Positions 47,727 to 58,312 of a stretch of DNA of 64,000 nt are shown in pieces; within the stretch, counting starts at the first letter, position 1, and each line of letters opens with the position of its first letter. A program made the translations under genes and the position numbers. Under the pieces are notes generated by a model. It worked only from the letters and a program-made list of their open reading frames with translations. It was not told the DNA's origin and did no database searches. This DNA is from Zingiber officinale (taxonomy: Eukaryota; Streptophyta; Magnoliopsida; Zingiberales; Zingiberaceae): NCBI RefSeq assembly GCF_018446385.1, contig NC_055991.1, positions 69,320,123 through 69,384,122 of the forward strand, in the 5' to 3' direction.

Positions 47727-49200
47727 GGAATGAAGCGCGGAGATACGACCCCTCATCCGCGTCGTGGTCCGGGGCGACCCCGGAAGCAGCCCGTTGGGTC
47801 CGTAGAGGCAGAGCAAGTAGAGTACGAGGCGGATTCTGTTCGGGGTCCTACAGAAGTGGAAATTGATAGTAGTAGACAGACTCCTCAGGTACCTACGAGA
47901 GATCCGGGGTTTCAGCCTCAGTTGGTTCCTCCCACCATACCACCGGTAGCCCCTATTCCTACTGCTACTTCTTGGGCGAAGGACAAAGCTCGGATTCCGT
48001 TACTGGCCCAGTCGGGAAAGGATTGTTTTACCTTATTCTATGGAGTTCCCGACCCTAGTGTTGCTCGTTCCTAGTTGGGAAATGTGGAGGATACGTTCGA
48101 GTATTTGTCTTGTACCGAGGAAGAAAAAGCCGAGTTAGCTGCATATCACCTCCGAGATCAGGCTGTTACTTGGTGGAAGATGCAGAAGTCACTCTTTGGG
48201 GATCAGAGTATTACCTGGACCTTGTTCCGAGACACCTTCGAGAGACAGTACTTTCCAGCTCCTTACCGTATAGCCCGTCGACAAGAATTCTTAAGTCTTA
48301 AGCAGGGGGATAGATCGGTGATGGAGTATGAGGCAGAGTTTAACCGATTAGCTGAGTACTGCCCGCAGCTTGTTGCTCAGGACAGCGATCGGTTAGACCA
48401 GTTTACCCAGGGCCTTGCGGCGTATATTCGTATCAGGATGTCGGGTTTTACTCCCAGCACTTACCGAGAGGCATTGGACAGAGCATTGATGATTGAGATG
48501 ACACAGCAGCAAGTTTCTCAAGAGCGGGGAAAGGATAAACAGAAGGCACAGGGTACAGCTCCAAATCCGAAACAACAGAACAAGGGTCAGAAAAAGCGGA
48601 AGAAATGGCAGGGATCCCAGACGACTTCGGGGGAGTCTTATCGATCAGCGAAGACGGGACGATCCTCAGCTGGTTCATCTAAATCTTTTCAGAAAGATTC
48701 ATCTAGTGAGATTAGATGCTATAGGTGTGGTACTGAGGGGCATGTTAGACCTGATTGCCCATTGGGCCAAGACGTATGCTATTATTGTAAGCTTCCGGGC
48801 CATGTGACTCGAGATTGCACACTGAAGGCACAGATGGAGACGACTAAGAGTACTCCACAGGGGAGCCGTACTACTCAGACGCGACAGTCGAAGAACTCAC
48901 AGAGGACACAGAGTGCTGTGTATCAGCAGCATATGCCACCTTCTCAGGCACAGGTATATCACATCCAAGGCTATGGGCACTCAGCGGTACCAGTTGCTAT
49001 ACAGTATGCCCCTACAGTTTCTTCACATCAGACATATCCGGCACCGCAGAACCTTATGACGACGCCTAGCTCTGGTCCAGTGGTACAGCCTCAGCAGTAT
49101 GCTACCACTCATCAGCCTCAGCAGTATGCTACCACTCACCAGCCTCAGCAGTTCACTACTACTCCACTGGCACCGTTTCAGACTACTACTGGAGTATCGC
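47727..49200 (+). pseudogene. gag: D gag (one stop)
   Basis: The ATG at 47727 (MKRGDTTPHPRRGPGRPRKQ) starts a basic N terminus typical of Tekay gag. A TAG at 48072 interrupts it, and the same frame continues to 50333. The capsid domain includes [40 protein letters not shown] and [18 protein letters not shown]. Two zinc knuckles follow, [14 protein letters not shown] and [14 protein letters not shown], both complete, then a Gln/Thr-rich spacer with two tandem copies of QPQQYATTH. Confidence 0.9.
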
Positions 49201-50667
49201 CATCATGCCCTGAAGTAGGACGAGTGTATGCTATTACTCGCGAGGAGGCACAGCGGGCCGAGGGATCGTTCTTTCGGGGGATGATTACTGTTTATTCCTT
49301 TCCTGCTGAATTGTTGATTGATACTGGTAGTTCACACTCTTTTATTTCCCGGGCATTTCTGAGTAAGATTTGTAGACTACCCATTCATCGGACTCACTCA
49401 TTGGCGGTATCTTTACCCTCGGGAGAGATACTCGATATCAGTCAAGAGATTAAAGAATATCTGCTGGATTTCGAAAGTCAGACCCTTATGGTGGACTTGC
49501 AGGTTCTGGATATGCTAGAATTTGACATCATTTTGGGTATGGACTGGTTAGCCAGATATTATGCTACCGTCGACTACAGCGCTAGAGTGGTTACATTTAG
49601 ACCTCCGGGTCTACCATCCTGGGTATTCATGGGTACCAAGGATGAGGGGATTTCTGTCATCTCAGCAATGCAAGCTCAGAGATTATTGTCTCAAGGATGT
49701 CGGGGGTATTTGTTATCTATGATTAAGATTGATCAGGATACTACCACTCAGCTATCTGACATTCCTATAGTTCAGGAGTACCCTGACGTATTTCCAGAAG
49801 AATTACCCGGCTTGCCCCCGAAAAGGCAAGTGAAGTTCACAATTGAGTTGATCCCGGGGACAGCACCGGTGTCCAAGGCTCCGTATCGCATGACACCTAA
49901 GGAGTTAGAGGAGCTAAAAGTACAGTTACAGGATCTGCTGGATAGAGGGTTTATCCATCCTAGTGTGTCTCCGTGGGGAGCTCCGGTACTTTTTGTGAAG
50001 AAAAAGGACGGATCGATGAGATTATGGATCGACTATCGGCAGCTGAATGTAGTGACTATTAAGAACAAATATCCACTTCCACGTATAGAGGATCTATTTG
50101 ATCAGCTCAAGAATACTTGTGTGTATTCTAAGATTGATCTGCGCTCTGGCTATCATCAGCTCAGTGTGAGAGATTCAGATATACAGAAGACAACCTTCCG
50201 TACTCGATATGGACACTATGAATTCTTGGTAATGCCATTTGGGCTTACCAATGCTCCACCAGTCTTCATGGATCTGATAAATAGGGTATTTCTTGAGTTC
50301 TTGGATCAGTTCGTGATTGTGTGTCATCGATGATATTTTGATATATTCTCGATCCGAAGAAGAGCATAGGCGACATCTTCGTATAGTATTGGAGACGCTC
50401 TGGCGAGAACATCTCTATGCAAAATTCAGCAAATGTGCATTCTGGTTATCTTATGTGGGTTTTCTGGGACATATTGTTTCTAGCAGTGGTATATCCGTGG
50501 ACCCACAAAAGATAGAGGCTGTTACCAGTTGGGAGTAGCCAAAGTCTGTACAGGAGATTCGTAGCTTTCTTGGTCTGGCAGGGTATTACCGCAGATTTGT
50601 TGAGGGCTTCTCTAGCATAGCTCTGTCGTTGACTCAGTTGACCAGGAAAGGGGTAAAGTTTTGCTGG
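49200..50667 (+). pseudogene. pol: D protease and reverse transcriptase up to the inversion
   Basis: The protease has [13 protein letters not shown] and [14 protein letters not shown] reads [34 protein letters not shown] and [16 protein letters not shown]. One extra base near 50325 breaks the frame exactly before the FIDD active-site box, which is read in the next frame (50317-50538, [14 protein letters not shown]). A stop at 50536 follows in SWE-then-PKS. The remaining RT ([15 protein letters not shown]) ends at VKFCW where the inversion begins. Confidence 0.9.
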
Positions 50668-50670
50668 ACG

Positions 50671-51245
50671 AACAGGGGAAGGAGACAGTGGTCGTTATCT
50701 CACCAATTCGTCGACGCCTGCTAGATCCAATGCCGATACCCTCGATTCCCTTCCAACAGCCGGCGAAATCCACAGATCAAGGATCCGTCGCCGTTGTTCG
50801 CCGAGATCAGAGAAGGGAGAAAAGGATCGGAAAGAAGCAGACTATCCCCTCCCTCTCAATGCTCCAAGATCGCTCCTCGCCATCGCCACCGAGATATGAC
50901 GAAGAGAATCGCCGATCGTCGAGGGCGTCGTCTGCTTCAAGCGTTCGCGAGAGAGAGAGAGAGGAGAAGGAAGAGAGGGGCTCGAGTCGGGTTCTAGGGT
51001 TCCAGTGAGAATCAGACTCTATTAATAAAATTCACTTAGGGTTAAGGGAATAAAACCCTAGATAACTCCTCAATCAAACCCAATAATACATATCAATTTA
51101 CACTGGTTTCTTCCCTCTCGATATGCTCATCCCCTTAAACAGCTCATACGAGCTCCCTTTAATCCCGGAAAAATTTCTAAAAATTTCCTAAAAATTTCGT
51201 AAGGTTATTTCTTGATAACCCCATAATAAATTCACATATCTTACA
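50671..51245 (-). mobile_element. D 5' LTR, first 0.57 kb, in original orientation
   Basis: It matches 37905-38489 almost base for base, including a shorter GA microsatellite (50948-50966), and ends ATATCTTACA next to the GATTT duplication. ORFs here repeat those in the complete LTR and are not genes. Confidence 0.92.
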
Positions 51246-51711
51246 GATTTATCGAGCTAAATCTTACCCTTTGATAAGTTAAAGAAATAAATACTAAATA
51301 TATGTGCTTGTTATTATATTAGGATTAAGAGCACACACTTCCATAATAACTAAGGTTTAGTTCTTTTATTAAGTCAGTATAAAAAGACCTTACCTAAAAT
51401 GGTCCTACTCAATACACTTAGAGTGTACTAGTGTAATTTATTAGTCAAGATAAACTAATACCTAATTACACTATGACTATTACAATGGTTTGTTCCTTTC
51501 CATCTTAGTCATGAGCAATTGTTTATAATTAATAAAGAACTGATAACATGATCTTCTCTGTGTGACACCACACACCATGTTATCTACAATATAAATTAAT
51601 TGAACAACTACACTTAACAAATAAATATAGATATTTGACCAATGTGATTCTTTTATTTCTAAAATAAATGTTTACGAAAGCTAGGTTTTTAATATACACT
51701 CTAACAAAGGA

Positions 51712-53050
51712 AACCTTTTTGCCAGTAGTTATGCTTAAGTCTATCCGGATACTCTTATCTATTGCTTCTTATATGGATTATGAGGTTTGGCAAATGGATG
51801 TCAAGACAGCTTTCCTTAACGGAAGACTTGAAGAAAACATCCATATGAAGCAGCCAGAGGGGTTCATTGAAAAAGGCAAAGAGCATCTAGTGTGCAAGCT
51901 AAATCGATCTATTTATGGACTGAAGCAAGCTTCAAGGTCTTGGAACATCCGGTTTAATGAAGTAATCCAGTCGTATGGATTTATTCAGTGTCCGGATGAG
52001 TCTTGTGTATACTGACATGTGATGGTAACGTGGTGGTATTTCTTGTACTATACGTAGATGACATTTTGTTAGTTGGAAACAATATCAAAGTGTTGTCGGA
52101 AGTAAGGGTATGGTTGTCAAAACAATTCGATATGAAGGACTTAGGAGAATGCGCACATATTGTTGGGATCAAAGTAATAAGGGATCACAAGAAAAGGATG
52201 TTGTGCTTGTCCCAAGTTTCATATATCGATACAATCCTTGCTCGTTTTAGCATGCAAGACTCCAAGAAAGGTTTTCTACCTTTCAGGCATGGAGTAGCTT
52301 TATCTAAAGAGATGTCTCCGAAGACATCAAAGGAGATAGAGGACATGAAGGTAGTTCCTTATGCTTCGGCTGTCGGAAGCCATTATGTATGCAATGCTGT
52401 GTACAAGACCGGATATCTATTTTATCGTGGGCATGGTTAGCAGATACCAAAGTAACCCTGGACAAGGACATTGGACTGCTGTAAAACATATATTAAAGTA
52501 CCTGAGAATGACTAGAGATTATATGCTGGTATACCAAGCAGATGATTTGCTCCCAGTGGGTTACAGGAATTCTGACTTCTAATCAGATATGGACAATAGT
52601 AAGTCTACATCAGGCAATGTGTTTACTTTAGGAGGTGGAGTCATTGCATGGAGGAGTGTTAAGAAGAAATATGTTTCAGACTCAACCATGGAAGCTGAGT
52701 ATGTGGCAACCTCTTAGGCAGCCAAAGAAGCTGTATGGCTTAGGAACTTCCTAATGGACTCATATGTGATTCTTGGTTTGCCCAAAATCATCACAATTTA
52801 TTGTGATAATAGCGCTGCAGTAGCAAACTCGAAGGAACCACGAGCCCATAAGGTGAGTAAACACATAGAGCGCAAGTACCACCTGATACGAGATATCATA
52901 AAGTGAGGAGAAGTTGTTGTCGCTAAGATTGCATCAGCAGATAACCTGGAAGATTCTTTCACTAAGGCCCTTCCGGCAAAATCTTAGGATCGACATGTTG
53001 AAGGAATGGGAATCAGAGGTATGGCAGCATTTATAACAGCATTGTCATTT
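51712..53050 (+). pseudogene. pol: B reverse transcriptase (C-terminal part) and RNase H
   Basis: Coding resumes right after F: MLKSIRILLSIASYMDYEVW, QMDVKTAFLNGRLEEN (motif-A Asp kept), then a frameshift near 52005. The next frame has LYVDDILLVGN, the YVDD active site, intact. RNase H appears in several frames after 52430 (STSGNVFTLGGGVIAWRS, MEAEYVATS, IYCDNSAAVANS, KHIERKYHLIRD). Stops lie near 52578, 52715 and 52903. A polypurine tract (AAAAGTGGGAGAT) precedes the LTR at 53067. Confidence 0.9.
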
Positions 53051-53066
53051 AGTAAAAGTGGGAGAT

Positions 53067-55520
53067 TGTTAGAGTGTATACTAAAAGCCTAGTTTTTTGT
53101 AAACATTTATTTTGAAATAAAGAATCACAATGGTCAAATGTCTATATTTATATGTTAAGTGCAGTTGTTCATTTAATTTATATTGTAGATAACATGATGT
53201 GTGGTGTCACACACAGAAGATCATGTTATCAGTTCTTTATAAATTATAAATAGTTGCACACGACTAAGATGGATAGGAACAAACCATTGGAATAGTCGTA
53301 GTGTAATTTGGTATTAGTTTATCTTGACTATAAAATTACACTAGTAAACTTAGAGTGTATTGAGCTGGACCATTTAAGGTAGTTTCTTTTTATACTGACT
53401 ACATAAAAGAACAAGACCTTTGTTATTATGGAAGTGTGTGCTCTTAATCATGATATAATAACAAGCGCATATATCTAGTATTTATTTCTTTGACTTATCA
53501 ATGGGTGAGATTTAGCTCGATAAATCAAGAGGCTCGATAAGTTGGGAAATGATATTATTTATAGTGTATGTTGTTGATTATAGAAGGAAACTGTGTCCAA
53601 GCAATATAGGTTGACGATATCCCCAAGAGGAGCTCATAAGGATTGTCATGTTAAACCTTGTAGGTGGACTTAGTCCGACATGACAATAAGGTTGAGTGAT
53701 ACTACTCTTGGAGCAAGATATTAATTAAGTGAGTTGTTAGTAACTCATTTAATTAGTGGATATTCGATATCTTAAACACAGGGAGATTAACACACTTATG
53801 ATAAGGAGCCCATATAGTAATATGGGATTGGTGTGGTAGTTCAATAATAACTCTTTAGTGGTATGAGTTATTATCGATGAACCCGACTTGGGTGTTCGGG
53901 GCGAACACGGGAAGCTCAAGTTCATCGGGAGACCAAAATCAATTCCTCCTCTCGGTCTCTGTCGTAGCCCCTTATTTATAAAGTCTGATACCCACCTTCT
54001 TGCCCATCCTAAGGTGGCCGACCAAGCCAAGCTTGCAGCCCAAGCAAGGGCCAACCAAGATCAATCCTTGGATGGATCAAGTTGGTGGCCGACCCTAACT
54101 TGGAGCCCAAGTTGGTGGTCGACCATAATAAAATTAAACGGGATTTTATTTTTAAAATCTTTTCTTATGTGAAAGTCATGGTTTAAAAGAGAGTTTTAAA
54201 ATTAAATCTTTCCTTTTATAGTTTCTACAAAAGATTAAGAGAATGGTTTAATATCTTTCCTTATTTGTAGTTAAAAGAAAGATTTTAATTTTGGAGAAAA
54301 CTTTCCTTTTTGTTATCATCCACATCTTTTAATAGAGAGATTTTAATTTATAAAAGTTTCCTTTTATAACCAACCATGAAGGGAATTTTTTAAAGAGAAA
54401 TTTTTATTTTAAAAATTTCCAGAAATAAATTAGGAAGTTTTAATTTTTTTTTAAAACGTTCCTTGTTTGGAGGACAATGAGGTGGCCGACCATTAGAGGT
54501 TTAATAAGGAAATTTTAATTAAATTTTTCTTCTTAAACATTGGGAAGGAATATAAGGAAGTTTTATTTATAAAACTTTTCTTATTTGCCAAGACCAAGGA
54601 ATATAAAAGAGAGGGTAAAGGTGCCTCACCTCACAACACATGATCTAGTATTCATCTCTTCTATTCCTTGGTGTGGCCGACCCTCATCCTCTCCTCCTTT
54701 TCTTCTTCTTTGGCCGGCGGCATCAACTCTCTCGGAGACTCTTGGTGGCTGGATTTTGCTTGGAGAAGAAGTAGAGAAAAGAGGCTTTGTTTCTTTCCAT
54801 CCCTTGGAGCTTGGTTGGTGGCCGAAGACCTTCATCTCTAGGAGATTCTTGGTGGCCGAAAGTTGCAAGGAGAAGAAGGAGCCTTGGGTGGATGCTCGTC
54901 TCGGTAGATCGTTGCCCACACGACGCCCGAGATAAGAGGAAGAATATGACAGAAGATCGTGAGCTCTATTAGCTACATAAGGTATAACTAGTTATTAGTT
55001 TCCACATCATAACTAGTTCATCCTTTTGTTTAGATCTTGAAATACCAAACACAAGAGGCTAGTGATTCTAGGTTTCAGATTTGTGATTCGAATTTATGTT
55101 TCTTTTGTTCTTTTTTGATCTTATGATTCGATTGTTCTTAATGGTTAAACCTAGGGTTACTATAAGGAGATTAAATATTGAATTTCTTTGAAAGGCTTTG
55201 TCAAGGCAATGGTGGATGATCCCATACCGAAGAAGGTCATGTGCCTCACCATGTTTGACCTGGGAGCCGATCTTTGAAATAAATATTTAATCGAATTTGT
55301 AACATGGGTGGATTTGGATCAATAATGTTAAGCATCATTTGCGATCCAAGTCTAAACCTCTAAGAACAGATAAGTTAAATTTGAATCAATATTGTTAAGT
55401 TCTATTTGTGATTCGAAGTTTAATTTCTAAATAACACAATAGGTTGTTAGGAAAGGTTCAGGACTCGTACAAAATTTTTGTACAGGGGAACCGGTACGAT
55501 ATTCCGAGTATCAACCAACA
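53067..55520 (+). mobile_element. B 3' LTR (2.45 kb)
   Basis: It starts TGTTAGAGTGTATAC and ends ATCAACCAACA, immediately before AATAC. It is collinear with 11882-14323. Predicted ORFs on both strands are also found, altered, in the 5' LTR and are not conserved as proteins. Confidence 0.95.
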
Positions 55521-55675
55521 AATACACCTATGGCTAAGAAAGGTATTGCCTTGATTGTAGGTACGAGCAAAACATGGGAAGCTAAAGCAAAGCGTGAAAC
55601 TAAACCTGAGTCTGACGAAGAACCGGACTTAGAAGACAACGATGACGAGATAGCAGCCGAACTCGTCAATCTAGT
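55521..55675 (+). pseudogene. gag: A2 gag, continuation between B and G
   Basis: After the AATAC duplication the copia gag resumes (KKGIALIVGTSKTWEAKAKR, then an Asp/Glu-rich run and AAELVNL). It breaks at 55675, where G begins; the last bases CTAGT would be G's target duplication, but the other copy is outside the window. Confidence 0.82.
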
Positions 55676-57297
55676 TGTCACGCTCCGCAAGTGTACGGAA
55701 ATGTCGCAAGTAATATAAAAGATTATCGTATCCACAGGGACTGGAATAAGCACTAGAAATGTCTCAATGCGAGTTAGCTAAACAACTATCCAATCGTTTC
55801 AAAAGCAAAGTAAAGGTAAACAAATCTAATCTTAAAGATCAACAAACAAGAATTTAGTGTTTTGGGTTATGATAAAGGAGATTCTAGGAGTTTCGGTTTC
55901 TTTGTAGGATTTCTCGAATGTAAATGGTCCACCAATTCTTATCCCTCAATTGCCAAACATGTAGAAAGTTGCCGGTTCTCTCTTGCAATAGACAACCGGC
56001 TAAGGACTGAGAAATGTATCTAAATAGGATTAATTAGACATGAACTTATGTTGTCCTTACACAGAAGTGCACCTATTACTATGCCTTCCTCGGATATCAA
56101 CGTAGAAGCCCACGACTTATTAATCTATCAAGATACAATAACCTAATCACAAAATCCATCCTACTCTCTTGAATATTCCTATTTCCTCTTCAAGATTGTC
56201 TCTCAAACGTCGTTACACGGGCTTGCACCTGTCACGTGGATCCCTCGGATGATCGAGTGAGAGTTTATCTTTACAAAGTCCATAAGAAATCCAAACAATT
56301 AATCAAGAATGAGAATTAAGCATGAATCACCATTAATCATTCAAGATCTAATTGATACAAGCAAGATAATGTCATTGAAACAAGAAAATGACAAATCCAT
56401 AAGAGATTACATCAATCCATCATACAAATACTCCCTTCATTCCTAGAATACAAGATCTACTCCATGAATCGAGGAAGAAAACCCGAAGAAATAAAGAATA
56501 CAAGCATTTCTTAAATCCCCAATCCAAGAAACCAAGAAAAGGGGGAAAGAGAAAACTTATCTACGAAGAAGCTTCGTCTTCGGATCCAATCCTCGCTCCG
56601 GAGCCGAAATCGTCAAGAGCTCCCCTTGAATTGCCTAGAAATCCTCCCAAGATTGGGAGGAAACCACCAAATCTTGCCTTCTCCCAAAGGGGGAGAGATC
56701 CCCTTTCAATTCATGAAGAAGGGTTTAAATAGAGGAGGGAATCGGGCGCCACACGGCCCCGTGACACGGCCGTGTGAGATTCACACGGCCATGTCCAGTT
56801 CCTTCTCTGCCAAAGCTGCACGGTCGTGTGACTCCACACGGCCAGAACCCTTCTGCTCACTGGAAATACTCCACACAGCCTGCTTGGTCTCTGGAAACCT
56901 CACACGGCCGTGTAGATCCACACGGCCATGTAAGGCTTCTGCTCTGGTTGGCTTCAAATCTTGACACGGCCGTGCGAGGTTCACACGGCCATGTCATCTT
57001 CCTCTTCTGTTGGTGCCAAACTCCACACGGCCCGAGCTCCATACCAGTGCAGGGCCGTGTGAGGTACACGACCCTATGCTTTCTCCCTTTGTTTCCTCCA
57101 ATGCATGCCCAAAGATGTAGATTCTTTACCAAATCGACTCCTGTGTACAGAAAATACACAAAAAGCAGATCTCCGAACCAAAAGAGCAAATATGCTAAAA
57201 GGAAAGCTGGAAGTATAAAAATGCATAGATCAAGCATGCTCAAAGTATGTAAATGTGCGTAAAAACATGCATAAGAGTATATAATCTACGCACATCA
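55676..57297 (-). mobile_element. G 3' LTR (1.62 kb)
   Basis: Sense ends are TGATGTGCG and GGAGCGTGACA. The U5-like end contains GCAAGTGTACGG and ATTATCGTATCCACAGGGA, a block I associate with Athila/Tat LTRs. A palindrome array lies at 56755-57075. The polypurine tract (reversed CACCCCCAGACTTAAAC) starts at 57298. ORFs at 56626-57262 are repeats read as protein. Confidence 0.88.
56755..57075 (+). repeat. ACACGGCCGTGT palindrome array in the G LTR
   Basis: The 12-bp perfect palindrome ACACGGCCGTGT and near copies (CACACGGCCATGT, GACACGGCCGTGCG) recur about ten times, usually in pairs spaced by 5-10 bases. The same array type is at 59850-60165 inside the element. Confidence 0.92.
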
Positions 57298-58312
57298 CAC
57301 CCCCAGACTTAAACCTTTGCTTGTCGTCAAGCAAAATGCTGCAGTCTAAATTCCTATGTTCTACAACACATTCATAAAACCCAGTGCACTTTCCTAACTC
57401 TATCAAAAAGTTTCATTAACAAGCATGATCATGCAAACAAGTAAAGTATGGTTCAAGCATAAGAATCTTGTGCGCAGTGTAAAAGTAACTCAACACCCTT
57501 CAAGTTTCAATCCATGTCCTAGTCAAGTCGTCATCAAATTTGAATTCCTAGTGTTGCCAGTGAAAGACAAGTAACCAGTGATAGGCACTTACTCACCATT
57601 CACTTGGTTCATATTTCTCAACTAACCCAAGGTCTCAAAGGTGTGCTCAATCTCAAGAGAAGCTAAGCAGTCATTTCCCCAGTAACCTAACTCGGTCTCA
57701 AAGGGGTGACTTGCTAGATTCCACTCATGACAACTATTTTTTATATCCCTTATTATTCTTTTATTTATTATTTATTTTTTTTATAAGTGTTTGCATTGTG
57801 CAAAACTTATTCACAAATGTACTTTTAGCACACATGTTGGGATATTTTGATTTTTCCAAATGAGCTTTAATGATTTGAGCCTCATCCAGTAACCAAAATG
57901 AAAGTTGAGAAATCACCATGGAAACCAAGTACTAAGCAAACAAGATGAATCATGACTATTTCAATGACATCAACTATTCAAGCGTTAAGCATAAGTGTAG
58001 TGAAGATAAAATCCTTAAGGTTGAACCAAAACTAAAACTCATCACCATAAGATTCTTAGCTTATTAATGCTTCCCAAGATAGAAAAAAGAACTACACAAA
58101 GTTTACTACTAGCATCATTCGAACATCATGAATCAAGACAATAATCGTGCTAACATTTCACTTGAATCCAAGAAAGCATATAAGTGAAGATTTGATGTTC
58201 TCAAAAATTTTTTTTGCCATGATTATTTCAAAAACAAGCAAAATAAAGCAACAAGCAATGAAAATAAGAACCAACATGAAAAACTAACAAAAATTAAAAA
58301 CTGAAAACCAAA
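57298..58312 (-). other. G spacer between the extra ORF and the 3' LTR, with two polypurine-like tracts
   Basis: AT-rich and non-coding. Each end has a near-identical tract: CACCCCCAGACTTAAAC at 57298 and ACCCCCCCAGACTTAAAC at 58326 (the second just inside the extra ORF's end), each followed by TTG and a GTC-containing run. Only the first abuts the LTR. No gene is seen between. Confidence 0.75.

Larger units (their letters stand above)
44851..50670 (+). other. Inverted 5.8-kb segment inside D
   Basis: At 44851 the minus-strand RNase H coding meets plus-strand LTR sequence (GATCGTGCCCTAGCCG). At 50667-50670 plus-strand RT coding (VKFCW) meets minus-strand LTR sequence (GACGAACAGGGGAAGG). The RT coding lost on one side resumes, reversed, at the other junction, and the LTR halves match the two sides of one point in the complete LTR near 37890-37905. 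About ten LTR bases are missing at the break. Both junctions share GAtCG/GACG microhomology. Confidence 0.9.
35332..51245 (-). mobile_element. D: Tekay-type Ty3/gypsy element with an internal inversion and nested E
   Basis: Ends are TGTCACGCCC at 35332 and ATATCTTACA at 51245. The flanking duplication is GATTT at 35327-35331 and 51246-51250, inside F. Read on the minus strand, the 3' LTR (35332-38489), the integrase/chromodomain and RNase H are in order. The rest (RT, protease, gag, primer-binding site, most of the 5' LTR) lies in the opposite orientation between 44851 and 50670, followed by the first 0.57 kb of the 5' LTR in the original orientation. E sits in the integrase. Without E the element is about 11.6 kb. 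Confidence 0.93.
18023..51706 (-). mobile_element. F: antisense solo LTR of the B family, split by the CACTA element and D
   Basis: It starts TGTTGGTTGGTCC, the reverse complement of B's LTR end, and finishes ACACTCTAACA, the reverse complement of B's LTR start. Its three pieces (18023-19238, 34590-35331, 51251-51706) add up to about 2.41 kb, the length of B's LTRs (2.44-2.45 kb), and follow their order in reverse. Flanks are GAGGA (18018-18022) and AAGGA (51707-51711), a 5-bp duplication with one change. No internal region of a second copia element is present. Confidence 0.93.
11882..55520 (+). mobile_element. B: Ty1/copia retrotransposon with both LTRs, split by F
   Basis: LTRs lie at 11882-14323 and 53067-55520. 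The flanking duplication AATAC is at 11877-11881 and 55521-55525, and A2's gag reads on across it. Internal order is primer-binding site, gag, protease, integrase, RT, RNase H, the Ty1/copia order. RT is split at 18022/51707 by F and everything nested in it, which stretches B to 43.6 kb; its own DNA is roughly 10 kb. The two LTRs show about 8 differences in about 120 compared bases (12690-12810 against 53877-53997, counted by eye), so B is not young. Confidence 0.93.
9822..55675 (+). mobile_element. A2: Ty1/copia element, LTR and gag remnants, split by B and G
   Basis: The visible parts are an LTR (9822-10915), a primer-binding site, gag codons up to 11881, and gag codons again at 55521-55675. 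The reading joins sensibly across B: the capsid segment breaks at the AATAC duplication and resumes right after it. The rest lies beyond G, outside the window. No pol is visible, so the lineage is unresolved. Confidence 0.8.

Noticed and set aside
18023..51706. F as a full-length antisense copia element
   Set aside because: The three pieces add up to one LTR only; no second LTR or internal region of the same orientation exists.
56755..57075. Open frames on both strands over the ACACGGCCGTGT array as genes
   Set aside because: Open frames arise on several frames at once because the palindromic repeat has no stops; the translations are low-complexity and no protein family is recognised.
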